A stretch of 23,429 nt of DNA from an uncultured Clostridia bacterium (GTDB lineage Bacteria > Bacillota > Clostridia > Oscillospirales > CAG-272), in NCBI GenBank assembly GCA_947627815.1, contig CANQXN010000008.1:1-23429 (forward strand), written 5' to 3'. The notes beneath the pieces were generated by a model, which saw only the letters and a list, made by a program, of their open reading frames with translations, searched no databases and was not told where the DNA came from. The translations under genes and the position numbers were made by a program. Shown in pieces: positions 1 to 8,500 of the stretch (the first letter of the stretch is position 1; each line of letters opens with the position of its first letter).

Positions 1-871
1 TTTGACGCTGGCGGGTTACGATTACCGCGCCGGGAGCCACGCGCCTGTGAGAGCCACCGAGGCCACCGTAGTCGAGCGCATCCCGCCCCGCCTGGCCCTG
101 CGCCAGAACGCCGCGCTGGAGCTGCCTCATGTTCTGATGCTCTGTGACAGCAAGCGCCTCGGCGTCTCCCCCTTTGAAAGGCTCGCCGCCGTCAAAGACA
201 GCTTGCCCTGTCTCTATGACTTTGATTTGATGTTGGGCGGCGGTCATATCGCCGGCTATCTCATCGACGCCGCCACGGCGGAAGACATTGCCAACCTCTT
301 TGACACCGACAAGAACCCCGACCCCTTCCTCATCGCGGTGGGGGACGGCAACCACTCGCTGGCCGCCGCCAAAGCGCACGCCGAAACAGGCGGCGTCCTT
401 GCGCAAAAAGCTCTCGTGGAGCTTACCGACATTCACGACGATTCATTGGAATTTGAACCGATCTATCGGATCCTCAGAGGAACGACGCCGGAGGAAATCC
501 TCGAAGCGGCAAGCAATATTGTTTCACAAGATAGTTCTTTCTGCCACGATATCCGCATGATTTCCCGTCAAATGGAAACGCCGCTGCCCCTGAAAAAGAA
601 CGCCTCCCTGCCCGTCACCGACTTGCAGCGGTTTTTAGACGCTTTTCTGGCACAACACCCTTCTATTGCCATCGATTACATTCACGGCGAAGAGACCTTG
701 CGCCACATGGCCGAGGCGCCGGACGCCGTGGGCTTTCTCTTTGAGGGAATGCGCAAAGAAGACCTCTTCCCGGCGGTAGCCGCCGACGGCGCTTTGGTGC
801 GCAAGACCTTTTCCATGGGTGAAGCCGCCGACAAGCGCTATTATCTCGAAGCGCGGAAAATCAAGGACTGA
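1..871 (+). CDS. DUF1015 family protein, 3' part (5' end outside window)
   Basis: This is the C-terminal 289 or so residues of a DUF1015 protein. The frame is open through the first base of the window, so the start lies upstream. The family signature GDGNHSLAAAKAHAE is present at about residues 114-128 of the visible part, preceded by the acidic DTDKNPDPFLIAV stretch. Full-length family members are roughly 400 residues, so about a quarter appears to be missing on the left. The biochemical function of DUF1015 is not established; it is a soluble protein found widely in Firmicutes. No signal peptide or membrane segment is visible in the part seen. The gene ends about 18 bases before a good promoter, so it is probably the last gene of an upstream unit. 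Family assignment is firm; function is unknown. Confidence 0.85.
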   Translation, partial: LTLAGYDYRAGSHAPVRATEATVVERIPPRLALRQNAALELPHVLMLCDSKRLGVSPFERLAAVKDSLPCLYDFDLMLGGGHIAGYLIDAATAEDIANLFDTDKNPDPFLIAVGDGNHSLAAAKAHAETGGVLAQKALVELTDIHDDSLEFEPIYRILRGTTPEEILEAASNIVSQDSSFCHDIRMISRQMETPLPLKKNASLPVTDLQRFLDAFLAQHPSIAIDYIHGEETLRHMAEAPDAVGFLFEGMRKEDLFPAVAADGALVRKTFSMGEAADKRYYLEARKIKD

Positions 872-888
872 ATACAAGCGGATTTTCC

Positions 889-916
889 TTGCCAAAAGGA
901 AGACCCATGGTAAAAT
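889..916 (+). promoter_or_regulatory. Sigma-A promoter upstream of the GH125 gene
   Basis: TTGCCA at 889-894 and TAAAAT at 911-916 are separated by 16 bases, and TGG directly precedes the -10, giving an extended -10. It lies just after the DUF1015 stop and about 75 bases before the GH125 start. It shares the ATGG-TAxAAT form with two other promoters in the window. Confidence 0.6.
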
Positions 917-991
917 AAAAAGGCGGAAGCCGCCTGTATCTGTTTCGCTGATGTTTTATAAAAATTCAATCTTTTTTAAGAGGAGTATCCT

Positions 992-2275
992 ATGAGTGAA
1001 TTTTCTCACATTCTCAAAGACCAGATCGACGAAGTGTGCGCCAAACTGCACGCCATGAAACGGGACGATCTCGCCCTGCTTTTTACCAAGTGCTATCCCA
1101 ACACCCTTGAGACGACCACCAAGCTTTTGGACGACGGCTCCGCTTTTGTCATCACCGGCGACATTCACGCCATGTGGCTGCGGGACAGCGCCGCGCAGGT
1201 GCATCACTATCTGCCGGTCGCGGCGCACAACGAAGAGCTTGCCGACATCATCGAAAAAATGATCAAGCGCTACTCTGTTTATGTGCCAAAGGATCCCTAT
1301 GCCAACGCCTTCAACGAATGCGACAATGACCGAGGTCACAAGGACGACATCACCTTCCGCTCTCCCTGGGTCTGGGAGAGAAAATACGAAGTGGACTCCC
1401 TTTGCTCGGTGATTTTTATTGCCTATAAGTTCTGGAAAAAAACCGGGCGCACCGGGCATCTGGACGAGGCGTACCGCAAGACTTTGAATGTCATTCTCGA
1501 TCTCTGGGAGACCGAGCTTTACCACGCCGAAAAGTCCCCCTATACCTTTGAGCGCCAAAACTGCCGCGCCTCCGACACCATGACCCGGGGCGGCCACGGG
1601 GAACCCGTGGGCTATACCGGCATGACCTGGTCGGCCTTCCGCCCCTCGGACGACGCCTGCCAATACAACTACCTGATCCCCTCCCAGATGTACGCCGTGG
1701 TGGTGCTTGGGTATCTTTCCGAAATCGCCCGGGACATCTATCATGACGAAGCGCTGGCCGCCCGCGCCATGGCGCTGAAAGAAAGCATCGATCAGGGCAT
1801 TCAAAAATACGGCATCGTCGAGCACCCCAAATACGGCAAAATCTACGCCTACGAAACCGACGGCCTCGGCCACTACAACCTGATGGACGACGCCAATGTG
1901 CCTTCCCTGCTCTCGGCGCCTTATCTCGGCTATTGCGCCGCCGACGATCCCATTTATCAGAACACGAGAAAATTCATCCTGTCAGAAGACAATCCCTACT
2001 ATTTCGCCGGCAAGGTACTGCGCGGCATCGGCAGTCCCCACACCGACCCTGGCTATGTCTGGCCGATCTCTCTGGCGCTCCAGGGGCTGACCACCACCGA
2101 TCCCGCCGAGGTGGAAGAAGTGCTTGCCATGCTGGTGGCTTCCCACGCCGGCACCTACTTCATGCACGAGAGCATCGACAAGGACAACGAATACCATTTC
2201 AGCCGTTCCTGGTTTGCCTGGGCCAACTCGATCTTCTCCGAACTTGTGCTGAAGTACGCGGGGTTTGAGATCTGA
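992..2275 (+). CDS. GH125 family metal-independent exo-alpha-1,6-mannosidase
   Basis: The 427-residue protein matches glycoside hydrolase family 125 (formerly DUF1237), inverting exo-alpha-1,6-mannosidases that trim mannosides such as those from host N-glycans or yeast mannan. The family hallmark TGDIHAMWLRDSAAQ sits at about residues 57-71. Other conserved stretches are FRSPWVWERKYEVDSLC, a GLGHYNLMDDANVPSLL segment and a near C-terminal YFMHESIDKDN segment, which probably carry the acidic catalytic residues (family knowledge, not proven here). There is no signal peptide, so the enzyme should be cytoplasmic and act on imported oligosaccharides. The length is normal for the family. The start is fixed by AAGAGGAG seven bases upstream. 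A lipoprotein gene follows after 33 bases without an intervening terminator, so the two are probably cotranscribed. Confidence 0.93.
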   Translation: MSEFSHILKDQIDEVCAKLHAMKRDDLALLFTKCYPNTLETTTKLLDDGSAFVITGDIHAMWLRDSAAQVHHYLPVAAHNEELADIIEKMIKRYSVYVPKDPYANAFNECDNDRGHKDDITFRSPWVWERKYEVDSLCSVIFIAYKFWKKTGRTGHLDEAYRKTLNVILDLWETELYHAEKSPYTFERQNCRASDTMTRGGHGEPVGYTGMTWSAFRPSDDACQYNYLIPSQMYAVVVLGYLSEIARDIYHDEALAARAMALKESIDQGIQKYGIVEHPKYGKIYAYETDGLGHYNLMDDANVPSLLSAPYLGYCAADDPIYQNTRKFILSEDNPYYFAGKVLRGIGSPHTDPGYVWPISLALQGLTTTDPAEVEEVLAMLVASHAGTYFMHESIDKDNEYHFSRSWFAWANSIFSELVLKYAGFEI

Positions 2276-2308
2276 CACCCCCCGCGCAAAGCCATTGAGA
2301 ATTCCATC

Positions 2309-4126
2309 ATGAAACACCGCCTTTTTCTCTTTCCTTTGCTGATCCTCGTCTGCTTGGCCTGCTTGGCGGGCTGCCGGAAGGAGGATCCCTCTTCGCAAGT
2401 GACATCCCAGACCGTGGCGCCGGCCGATTTTTCTTCGACACCGGCCGATCTTTCTTCGGCGCCCGCCACGGATACCTTCTCGCCGCCCGAATCCTCCGCT
2501 GCGCCGGAACCGCCGATCCCGCCGGACTATTTTGTACAGCAAGACGACGCGTTTTCCTGCGACGCCGTGGTGATTCCCGCAGCCTACAACGCCGGCATCG
2601 CCTATGATATTTATCCCTATATCAGCGGGCGCACGCTCTTCTTTTTCCTGCCCTGCACGCAGGATCTCTCCTGTGTGGTCTATGAAATGACCGATCAGGC
2701 GGGCCATCTTTTAGGCGGGCGCGCGGTGGATTTCGTCAGCGACCCCGACAGCACGACCAATCGGCTGGTACGCATGGGAACCACGACCTATACTGTCCGC
2801 GCACTACAATCCGACTGCCCCACCCTCTATCTTCAATTGGACGAACGCTACGGCACGCTCGCGGATGTGCAGAACGACAGCAACAAAGAGACCCGCGCTT
2901 ACGGATCGATGCTTTTGGCGACCCGCCCCGACATCGCCGCCGCCATGGGCTGGCAGCCCTTCTATGAGAGCAGTGAAAACGACGACAGCCTGCCGGGGAG
3001 CATGTTCATCAAAGGACGCGGCAACTGGACCTGGACCACCGAAAAGAAGGGATACAATCTCAAACTCGAGAAGAAAGCCGATCTTTTGGGGCTGGGGAAC
3101 GCTAAAAAATGGGCGCTCATCGCCAATGTCCCCGATTTCACCATGCTGCGCAATCCGCTGGCCTCCTATCTGGCCAAAAAAGCGGGCTTGCCGTATACCC
3201 CCTGCGGGGAGCAGGTCGACCTCTTCATCAACGGCAGATATTACGGGGCGTTTCTCCTCTCGGAACGGGTGGAAATCGACAGCGAACGCGTGGATATCCA
3301 CGAACTGGAAAAGGACATCGAAGCCTTATCCTCCGACAAAGCCTATGGCCGCCAGGTGACGGAACGCCTGCGCTCGGAAGGTCTTTACGGCCTGCGACTC
3401 AAGTATTGGAGCGATGTACCCGACCCCGAGGACATCACCGGCGGTTATCTCATCGAAATGGAGATGGCGGAGCGCTATGACCCGGAGCCAAGCGGATTTG
3501 TCACCGCCCGTGGATTTTATTATGTGATCCAATCCCCCGAATATGTCAGCCGGGCGCAGTGCCTCTATATCGCTTCGCTGGTACAGGAGGCCGAAAACGC
3601 CATTTACAGCCAGGACGGCCGCAATCCCACCACCGGCAAATATTACACCGAGTACCTCGACTTAGACTCGGCGGTGAAAAAATTCCTGCTCGAAGAGCTT
3701 GCCAAAAACCACGATGCCGCTAAAACCAGCCAGTTTTTCTACAAACCGGCGGACAGCCAATCACAAAAGCTTTTCACGGGACCCGCCTGGGATTATGACA
3801 TTGCCTTCGGCATCTCTTCCGAGACCACCAATCCCTTGGGTTGGTATGCCCTCAACAAGACCTATTACCGCGCCCTCGGCGCCCATGACGATTTTATGCG
3901 CCGGGCGGCCGAGCTTTATGACGAATGCTTTTACGGCGCCGTCAACGACTTTGTGGCAAACGAAATGGACGCCTGGGCTGAAAAGGTCAGCGCTTCCGTC
4001 ACCATGAACGACCTGCGCTGGAAGAGCCTCGAAGGGCGGAGCTATTCCTTTTATCTCGACCGACTCAAAAGCTTCCTCACCCGCCGCAACCAATGGCTCC
4101 GGCAGGCGCTCTCTCCCTACTGGTAA
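2309..4126 (+). CDS. CotH-kinase-family lipoprotein
   Basis: The 605-residue protein has a type II (lipoprotein) signal peptide with lipobox LAGC and lipidated cysteine at residue 22. A low-complexity Ser/Pro/Ala linker to about residue 70 contains imperfect ADFSS/ADLSS repeats. The body matches the CotH family: FIKGRGNWTW, then NLKLEKKADLLGLGNAKKWA, INGRYYGAFLLSERV, ITGGYLIEMEMAERYD and GPAWDYDIAFG. The last is the WDxD metal-binding-like motif of this atypical kinase fold. CotH of Bacillus phosphorylates spore coat proteins, but many Clostridia carry cell-surface lipoprotein versions whose substrates are unknown. Placement outside the membrane is inferred from the lipobox. Its Shine-Dalgarno is weak, so it may depend on translation of the GH125 gene upstream. 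A functional link to mannose-rich glycans is only a contextual guess. Confidence 0.88.
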   Translation: MKHRLFLFPLLILVCLACLAGCRKEDPSSQVTSQTVAPADFSSTPADLSSAPATDTFSPPESSAAPEPPIPPDYFVQQDDAFSCDAVVIPAAYNAGIAYDIYPYISGRTLFFFLPCTQDLSCVVYEMTDQAGHLLGGRAVDFVSDPDSTTNRLVRMGTTTYTVRALQSDCPTLYLQLDERYGTLADVQNDSNKETRAYGSMLLATRPDIAAAMGWQPFYESSENDDSLPGSMFIKGRGNWTWTTEKKGYNLKLEKKADLLGLGNAKKWALIANVPDFTMLRNPLASYLAKKAGLPYTPCGEQVDLFINGRYYGAFLLSERVEIDSERVDIHELEKDIEALSSDKAYGRQVTERLRSEGLYGLRLKYWSDVPDPEDITGGYLIEMEMAERYDPEPSGFVTARGFYYVIQSPEYVSRAQCLYIASLVQEAENAIYSQDGRNPTTGKYYTEYLDLDSAVKKFLLEELAKNHDAAKTSQFFYKPADSQSQKLFTGPAWDYDIAFGISSETTNPLGWYALNKTYYRALGAHDDFMRRAAELYDECFYGAVNDFVANEMDAWAEKVSASVTMNDLRWKSLEGRSYSFYLDRLKSFLTRRNQWLRQALSPYW

Positions 4127-4162
4127 GGCGGGAAGCACAAAACCCGATGCGATAGACAAAAA

Positions 4163-4197
4163 CAGGCGGGAGCGTTTCGCTCCCGCCTGAATTTTTT
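4163..4197. terminator. Bidirectional intrinsic terminator between the CotH-like gene and the class IV aminotransferase
   Basis: A perfect 12-base-pair stem CAGGCGGGAGCG/CGCTCCCGCCTG closes a TTT loop. It is followed by AA and six T on the plus strand. Reading the minus strand, the stem is followed by TTTTTG. It therefore serves both convergent genes. Confidence 0.92.
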
Positions 4198-4230
4198 ACC
4201 AAATCGCTTTTCTTTGGCTTTTTCTGACAT

Positions 4231-4260
4231 CGGCGCGGCCTGGCTTTCCGCGCCGTTTTT
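4231..4260 (+). terminator. Second plus-strand terminator abutting the aminotransferase 3' end
   Basis: CGGCGCGG at 4231-4238 pairs perfectly with CCGCGCCG at 4248-4255 across a nine-base loop, followed by five T. The T tract overlaps the stop codon of the convergent gene. It backs up the terminator at 4163-4197 for plus-strand transcription. Confidence 0.7.
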
Positions 4261-5110
4261 ATGCCTTCTTTTCGGTTTCGCGCAGGAATTTCTGCCGATA
4301 GGCGCCGGCAAGCGCCGCGTAAAGATCGGGGGCTTTCCCTCCCACCGGGCGGCCGTTTAAGAAATCGGCGGCAGTACCGTGTACCGAGGAGGCCATCACC
4401 ATGATTTCATCCGCCTCATACGCCTGCTCGAGCGTGAAGGGCGCCTCTATGACCGGGACATGCAGTTCGCGGCAAATGGCGATATAATGCATCCGCGTGA
4501 TGCCGGGGAGAATCTTGTCAGACAAGGGAGCCGTCTGGAAAACGCCGTTTTTCAGAATGGCGATATTGGAATGAGACCCTTCTGTGACAAAGCCGTCCCG
4601 CACAAACACCGCCTCATCGCAGCCCGCTTCGCGGGCGGCCTGATTGGCGAGAATGTTGGGAATTAAGTTGATGGTTTTGATGTGGCAAAGGGTATAGCGG
4701 CGATCTTCCACCGAGAGAAGAGAAAAGCGCTTATCGCGGGGATCGGCCACTTCTTTCGGCCGGATCATCACCAAAAGATTCGGCGCCGCGCCGTCCGGAA
4801 AGGCGTGTCCTCGCGGGGCGCTGCCCCGGCTCAACTGCCAGTAGAGAGAGTAAGCGTCGCCGTCAAAGCGGGCGGCCAGATCATAAAAGAGCGCCTTCAG
4901 CTCTTCCTTGGTCTGAACAGGTTCGATCCGCAAAAGGCGGCAGGAATTGAAAAAGCGATTCAGGTGTTCCTCCAAGGCAAAAATAATCCCATTCCGGGCA
5001 AAGGCGGCTTCATAAACCCCGTCGCCAAAATACACCGCCCGGTCAGAGGCCGGCACCGTCAGTTCGTCCACCGGTGCAACGGTTCCGTTGTAATAGCCGA
5101 CTGTTTTCAT
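4259..5110 (-). CDS. dat: Class IV aminotransferase, D-amino acid transaminase type
   Basis: The 283-residue protein is a PLP enzyme of fold type IV. Near the N-terminus, PASDRAVYFGDGVYEAAF is typical of the class. The PLP lysine is K145 in CHIKTINLIPNILANQAA, the same number and setting as in the well-studied Bacillus D-amino acid transaminase. FVTEGSHSNIAIL and SDKILPGITR follow, which contact the PLP phosphate in the family. These enzymes interconvert D-alanine, alpha-ketoglutarate, D-glutamate and pyruvate, feeding peptidoglycan synthesis. Branched-chain or aminodeoxychorismate activity cannot be excluded, but the K145 context favours the D-amino acid branch. The start follows a strong AGAGGGG Shine-Dalgarno. 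It is a single-gene unit with its own promoter, convergent to the CotH-like gene. Confidence 0.87.
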   Translation of the reverse strand: MKTVGYYNGTVAPVDELTVPASDRAVYFGDGVYEAAFARNGIIFALEEHLNRFFNSCRLLRIEPVQTKEELKALFYDLAARFDGDAYSLYWQLSRGSAPRGHAFPDGAAPNLLVMIRPKEVADPRDKRFSLLSVEDRRYTLCHIKTINLIPNILANQAAREAGCDEAVFVRDGFVTEGSHSNIAILKNGVFQTAPLSDKILPGITRMHYIAICRELHVPVIEAPFTLEQAYEADEIMVMASSVHGTAADFLNGRPVGGKAPDLYAALAGAYRQKFLRETEKKA

Positions 5111-5123
5111 GTTTTTCCCCTCT

Positions 5124-5148
5124 TTCTCCCCCTGCGGGAGAATTTTTT
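5124..5148. other. Hairpin in the 5' leader of the aminotransferase; terminator-like on the plus strand
   Basis: TTCTCCC at 5124-5130 pairs with GGGAGAA at 5136-5142 across CCTGC, and six T follow on the plus strand. On the plus strand this is a plausible intrinsic terminator antisense to the leader. In the minus-strand transcript the same hairpin ends just upstream of the AGAGGGG ribosome binding site and could affect initiation. Confidence 0.5.
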
Positions 5149-5187
5149 ATCTACAGGCGCAGGAAATCTATCGGTATCGTTTGTATT

Positions 5188-5216
5188 ATTATATAGCAAC
5201 CGTTCGCCAAATGCAA
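5188..5216 (-). promoter_or_regulatory. Sigma-A promoter for the aminotransferase gene
   Basis: Reading the minus strand, TTGCAT (5216-5211) and TATAAT (5193-5188) are separated by exactly 17 bases. The expected start lies about 70 bases before the coding start. It is divergent from the promoter at 5284-5312. Confidence 0.65.
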
Positions 5217-5283
5217 GAGCGGATACCGCCGTCGGCCGAAATTTTTTTCAAGCGGCGGGCCTTGATAACTTTTCTGAAAACGG

Positions 5284-5312
5284 TTGAAAAATCGGGTAAA
5301 ATATGGTATAGT
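5284..5312 (+). promoter_or_regulatory. Sigma-A promoter for the DUF951-yfhO unit
   Basis: TTGAAA at 5284-5289 and TATAGT at 5307-5312 are separated by 17 bases, and TGG immediately precedes the -10 (extended -10). The transcript start would fall about 30 bases before the DUF951 start codon. Confidence 0.72.
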
Positions 5313-5348
5313 ATAAGCATCGGATTCTATGACAAAAGCGGGGGGCTT

Positions 5349-5591
5349 ATGACGCGCATCATTCCACTGGCGGTAAACGATATCATCCGCATGAAAAAAG
5401 CGCACCCCTGCGGCAGCAGTGATTTCCGCGTCCTTCGCATCGGATCGGATATTCGGATCGTTTGCCAAAAATGCGGGCGCGACATCACCGTCCCGCGCGA
5501 AAAGCTGGAAAAAAACATCAAAAGCGTCCAAAGCGCCGCGACAGCGGCGGGCGAAAACCATAGAGAACCGAAGGGAGAACCAAATGGATAA
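5349..5591 (+). CDS. DUF951 family small protein
   Basis: This is an 80-residue protein of the DUF951 family, widespread in Firmicutes and of unknown molecular function. The family core is clear: VNDIIRMKKAHPCGSSDFRV, then RIGSDIRIVCQKCGRDI, then a VPREKLEKNIK stretch. The CQKCG pair plus the earlier HPCG could form a small metal site, but this is inference. The frame is open further upstream, but this ATG is chosen because the promoter start falls just before it and family members begin with a short segment ahead of VNDIIRMKK. The roughly 30-residue tail after the core is longer and less conserved. Its stop overlaps the start of the yfhO gene by eight bases, so the two are translationally coupled. 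Confidence 0.85.
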   Translation: MTRIIPLAVNDIIRMKKAHPCGSSDFRVLRIGSDIRIVCQKCGRDITVPREKLEKNIKSVQSAATAAGENHREPKGEPNG

Positions 5592-8500
5592 CGCCAACGA
5601 AAGCAAAGCGTTTGAAGAGGCCGACAAAACCGCCGGACAAGCGCCCCAACGAAAAAAGAAAAAAGAAAAACAGCCGCCGGCGCCCGACAGCTTCCGGGGC
5701 AAGCTTTACGCCCGATGGGAAAAATTCAAGCAGTCGAAGTTCGGCCTTGCCTTACAGCGTCATTTTGCGAAGTACGGGTATCTCTATTGCTCTTTTATCA
5801 TGCCGTCGGCGCTGTTCATGATGATTTTCATTGTGCAGGGGACCTATCCCATCAACAATAGCTCTGTGCTGGTACTCGACTTAAACGGACAGTATGTCTA
5901 TTTCTTCGAGGCGCTGCGCAAAGCCATTTACGGCGACGCTTCCCTGCTCTATTCCTGGTGCGGCTCTTTGGGCAGTGAATTTCTCGGCGTCTATGCCTAC
6001 TATCTGGCAAGTCCCTTGTCGTATCTGGTAGCCCTCTTCCCGGAAACCGCCATGACCGAGGCCATCATGGTCATTGAGCTTATCAAATGCGGGCTATGCG
6101 GACTCACCATGGCGCTCTACCTGAAAAAGACGCGCCCCCGCGCCAACGAGATGATCACCATCGCCATCGCCACCATGTACGCGCTCTGCGCCTTTGGCGT
6201 GGTCATGGCGCACAATACCATGTGGATCGACGCCTTGATCTGGCTACCGATGATCACTTTGGGAATCGAATCCCTCATCAATCGCGGCAGGTTTATTCTC
6301 CTCACGGCATCCTTGGCCATGTCGCTGCTTTCCAACTTCTATATCGGCTACATGACCTGCATCTATGTCTTTGTCTATTTCTTCTATTATTATTTCTTTG
6401 CCTCCCACCGCGCTTCCACCGCCTGCGTGGAAGTGAAGGCGCCAGGCGACAACAATTTTTACGGCGAGCGCTTCCACTTTATCAAGACCTTTGCCCGCAT
6501 GGGGGGCGCCGCCGTCATTGCCGTTCTTCTTGCCGCGGTGATCATTCTGCCGACCGCCTATTCCCTCTCCTTGGGCAAAAGCGAATTTTCCACCACCGAC
6601 TGGAGTTTCGTCCTTTTCCGCACAGACGCTTCCAAAAACCTCTTCTTTAAGATTACACCGCTTGACTTTATCACAAAGATGTTTATCGCTTCTTATGATA
6701 CCGTCCGGCGGGACCTCGTCTACAACGGCATCAGTTATCCCGGCCTGCCTTTTCTCTACTGCGGTATGCTGGCGCTTTTGCTCGTGCCGGCCTATTTCCT
6801 TTCCAAACGGGTCAACAGACGGCAAAAAGTCGGCGCCGGTCTGATCCTCGGCTTCTTCTTCCTTTCGATGCTGATCTCCCCCATCGACATCATCTGGCAT
6901 GGATTTCAGAATCCCAACTGGCTCAATTTCCGCTACGCGTTTATGTTCAGCTTCCTGATGCTGGTCTTTTCGCATAGGGCTTTGGAGCTGTGGCATACCG
7001 TCAAATTCAAAAAGACGGTGATCACCGCCGCCGTCTGGGGCGCTTTGGTCTTGCTCTGCGCCTTCTTTACCCCCAAAATGTTCGACCGCAGTTATGCCAG
7101 ACGGGAAGCCTTGTTCATTCTCCTGCCCCTGGCGTTTTTGGGCGTCTATGTCTTAATGCATTTCTTCCTTTTGCGGGTGAGAAAGAATGCCGTTGCCCGC
7201 GCTTCGGTGCTTGCCACCTTGGCGGTCGTCATCTGCGTGGAAATGTTCATCGGCGCCCTGCTCAACAGCACCTCTTTGGGTGAGGATGTCACCTTCTCCC
7301 CGAAATACACCCGCAAGGACGGGAGCTGGCTGGAAGGGTACGACAACTTTTTGGATAAACTCCGCCCCACGGTCAACCGCATTCAGGAAACTGACAATTC
7401 CTTCTACCGCATGGAAAAGGGCGACGGTTATCTTCTTTCCGATCCTGTGCGCGTGTTCCGCAAATATGACGACAACTACGCGCTCAATATGCGGGGCGTG
7501 ACCGGCTCCACCTCGACGCTCAACGCCCGCACCATCAAATTCCTGCAGCGGATCGGCTATGTTTCCACCTCCAATATCAGCCGCTACAAAGGCGGCTCCG
7601 CCGTCACCGATTCGCTTTTGGGCATGAAATATCTCATTTATTCCATGGACATGCCGCAAAAGGATTTTTACCTCAACGCCTGGCCGGACGCGGACAGCTA
7701 TGTGGTGGACTGTCAGGACAGCAAAAACACCTTTTTGTACACCTATTTAAATGAATATGCCCTTTCTTTGGCCTACGCGGCCGATGCGCAGATCAAAGAC
7801 TACAACATCACCGACAGCCCCTCGCCGCTTGTGACGGTCAACAATCTGATCTCCGCGCTCTTGGGCAAAGAGGTGGAAGTCTACAAAAATATGCCCTCCA
7901 CTTTTCTTTGTGAAACCGGCGTCACCCATTCTGCCAGCGCCTATTCCGAAACGCTCTTTGACAAGTACGGCGAGGAAATCCCCGCAAAAGACAAAGACGG
8001 CAATCCGCTCTACTCCTCCGAGTACGAATATCCGCTGTTAAGCGTCAGAATCTACAATCAATCCGATTTTGAGGCGATCGTGCGGGCAGAACGCGAAAAA
8101 AATCCCGACGCAACCTACGAAAAATCGATTGCCGCAGAGGCGAAAGAGCGTTACGACGCCTATCTTGAGACGATAGAAAAATACAAAAACGATCAAGCCG
8201 TTACGCGTTCGGAAAAGACTTCCACACCCTACCACACCTTCAATTTCTCGCCGAAGAAAAATGAGGACGGCAGTTTTGTCAAGGACGACCAAGGCAACAT
8301 CCTCTATCCCTCGGTGACTTTCACCTTCACCACGCCCGATACCCTGCCGGAAAACAGCGAAATCTTCTTCTCGATCCCCACAAAGTACAGCCGTGAATGT
8401 TATTGGACCTTCACCTCTGACAAAGAGGGCGCCGCCTCGACGAGCGGCACCTATTACAGCACCGATGACAGGAGCGACTGCCTGCAGATCATGGCGCTCA

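Noticed and set aside
921..935. Hairpin AGGCGG-AAG-CCGCCT as a terminator for DUF1015
   Set aside because: The six-pair stem is not followed by a T tract and it overlaps the expected start of the next transcript.
956..1873. Long open minus-strand frame (305 codons) opposite the GH125 gene
   Set aside because: The plus strand holds a clear GH125 protein. The opposite frame arises from high-GC codon bias and has Val/Gly/His-rich low-complexity composition without a domain.
4682..5287. Plus-strand open frame opposite the aminotransferase start
   Set aside because: It is antisense to the conserved class IV aminotransferase and crosses its promoter; no family resemblance.
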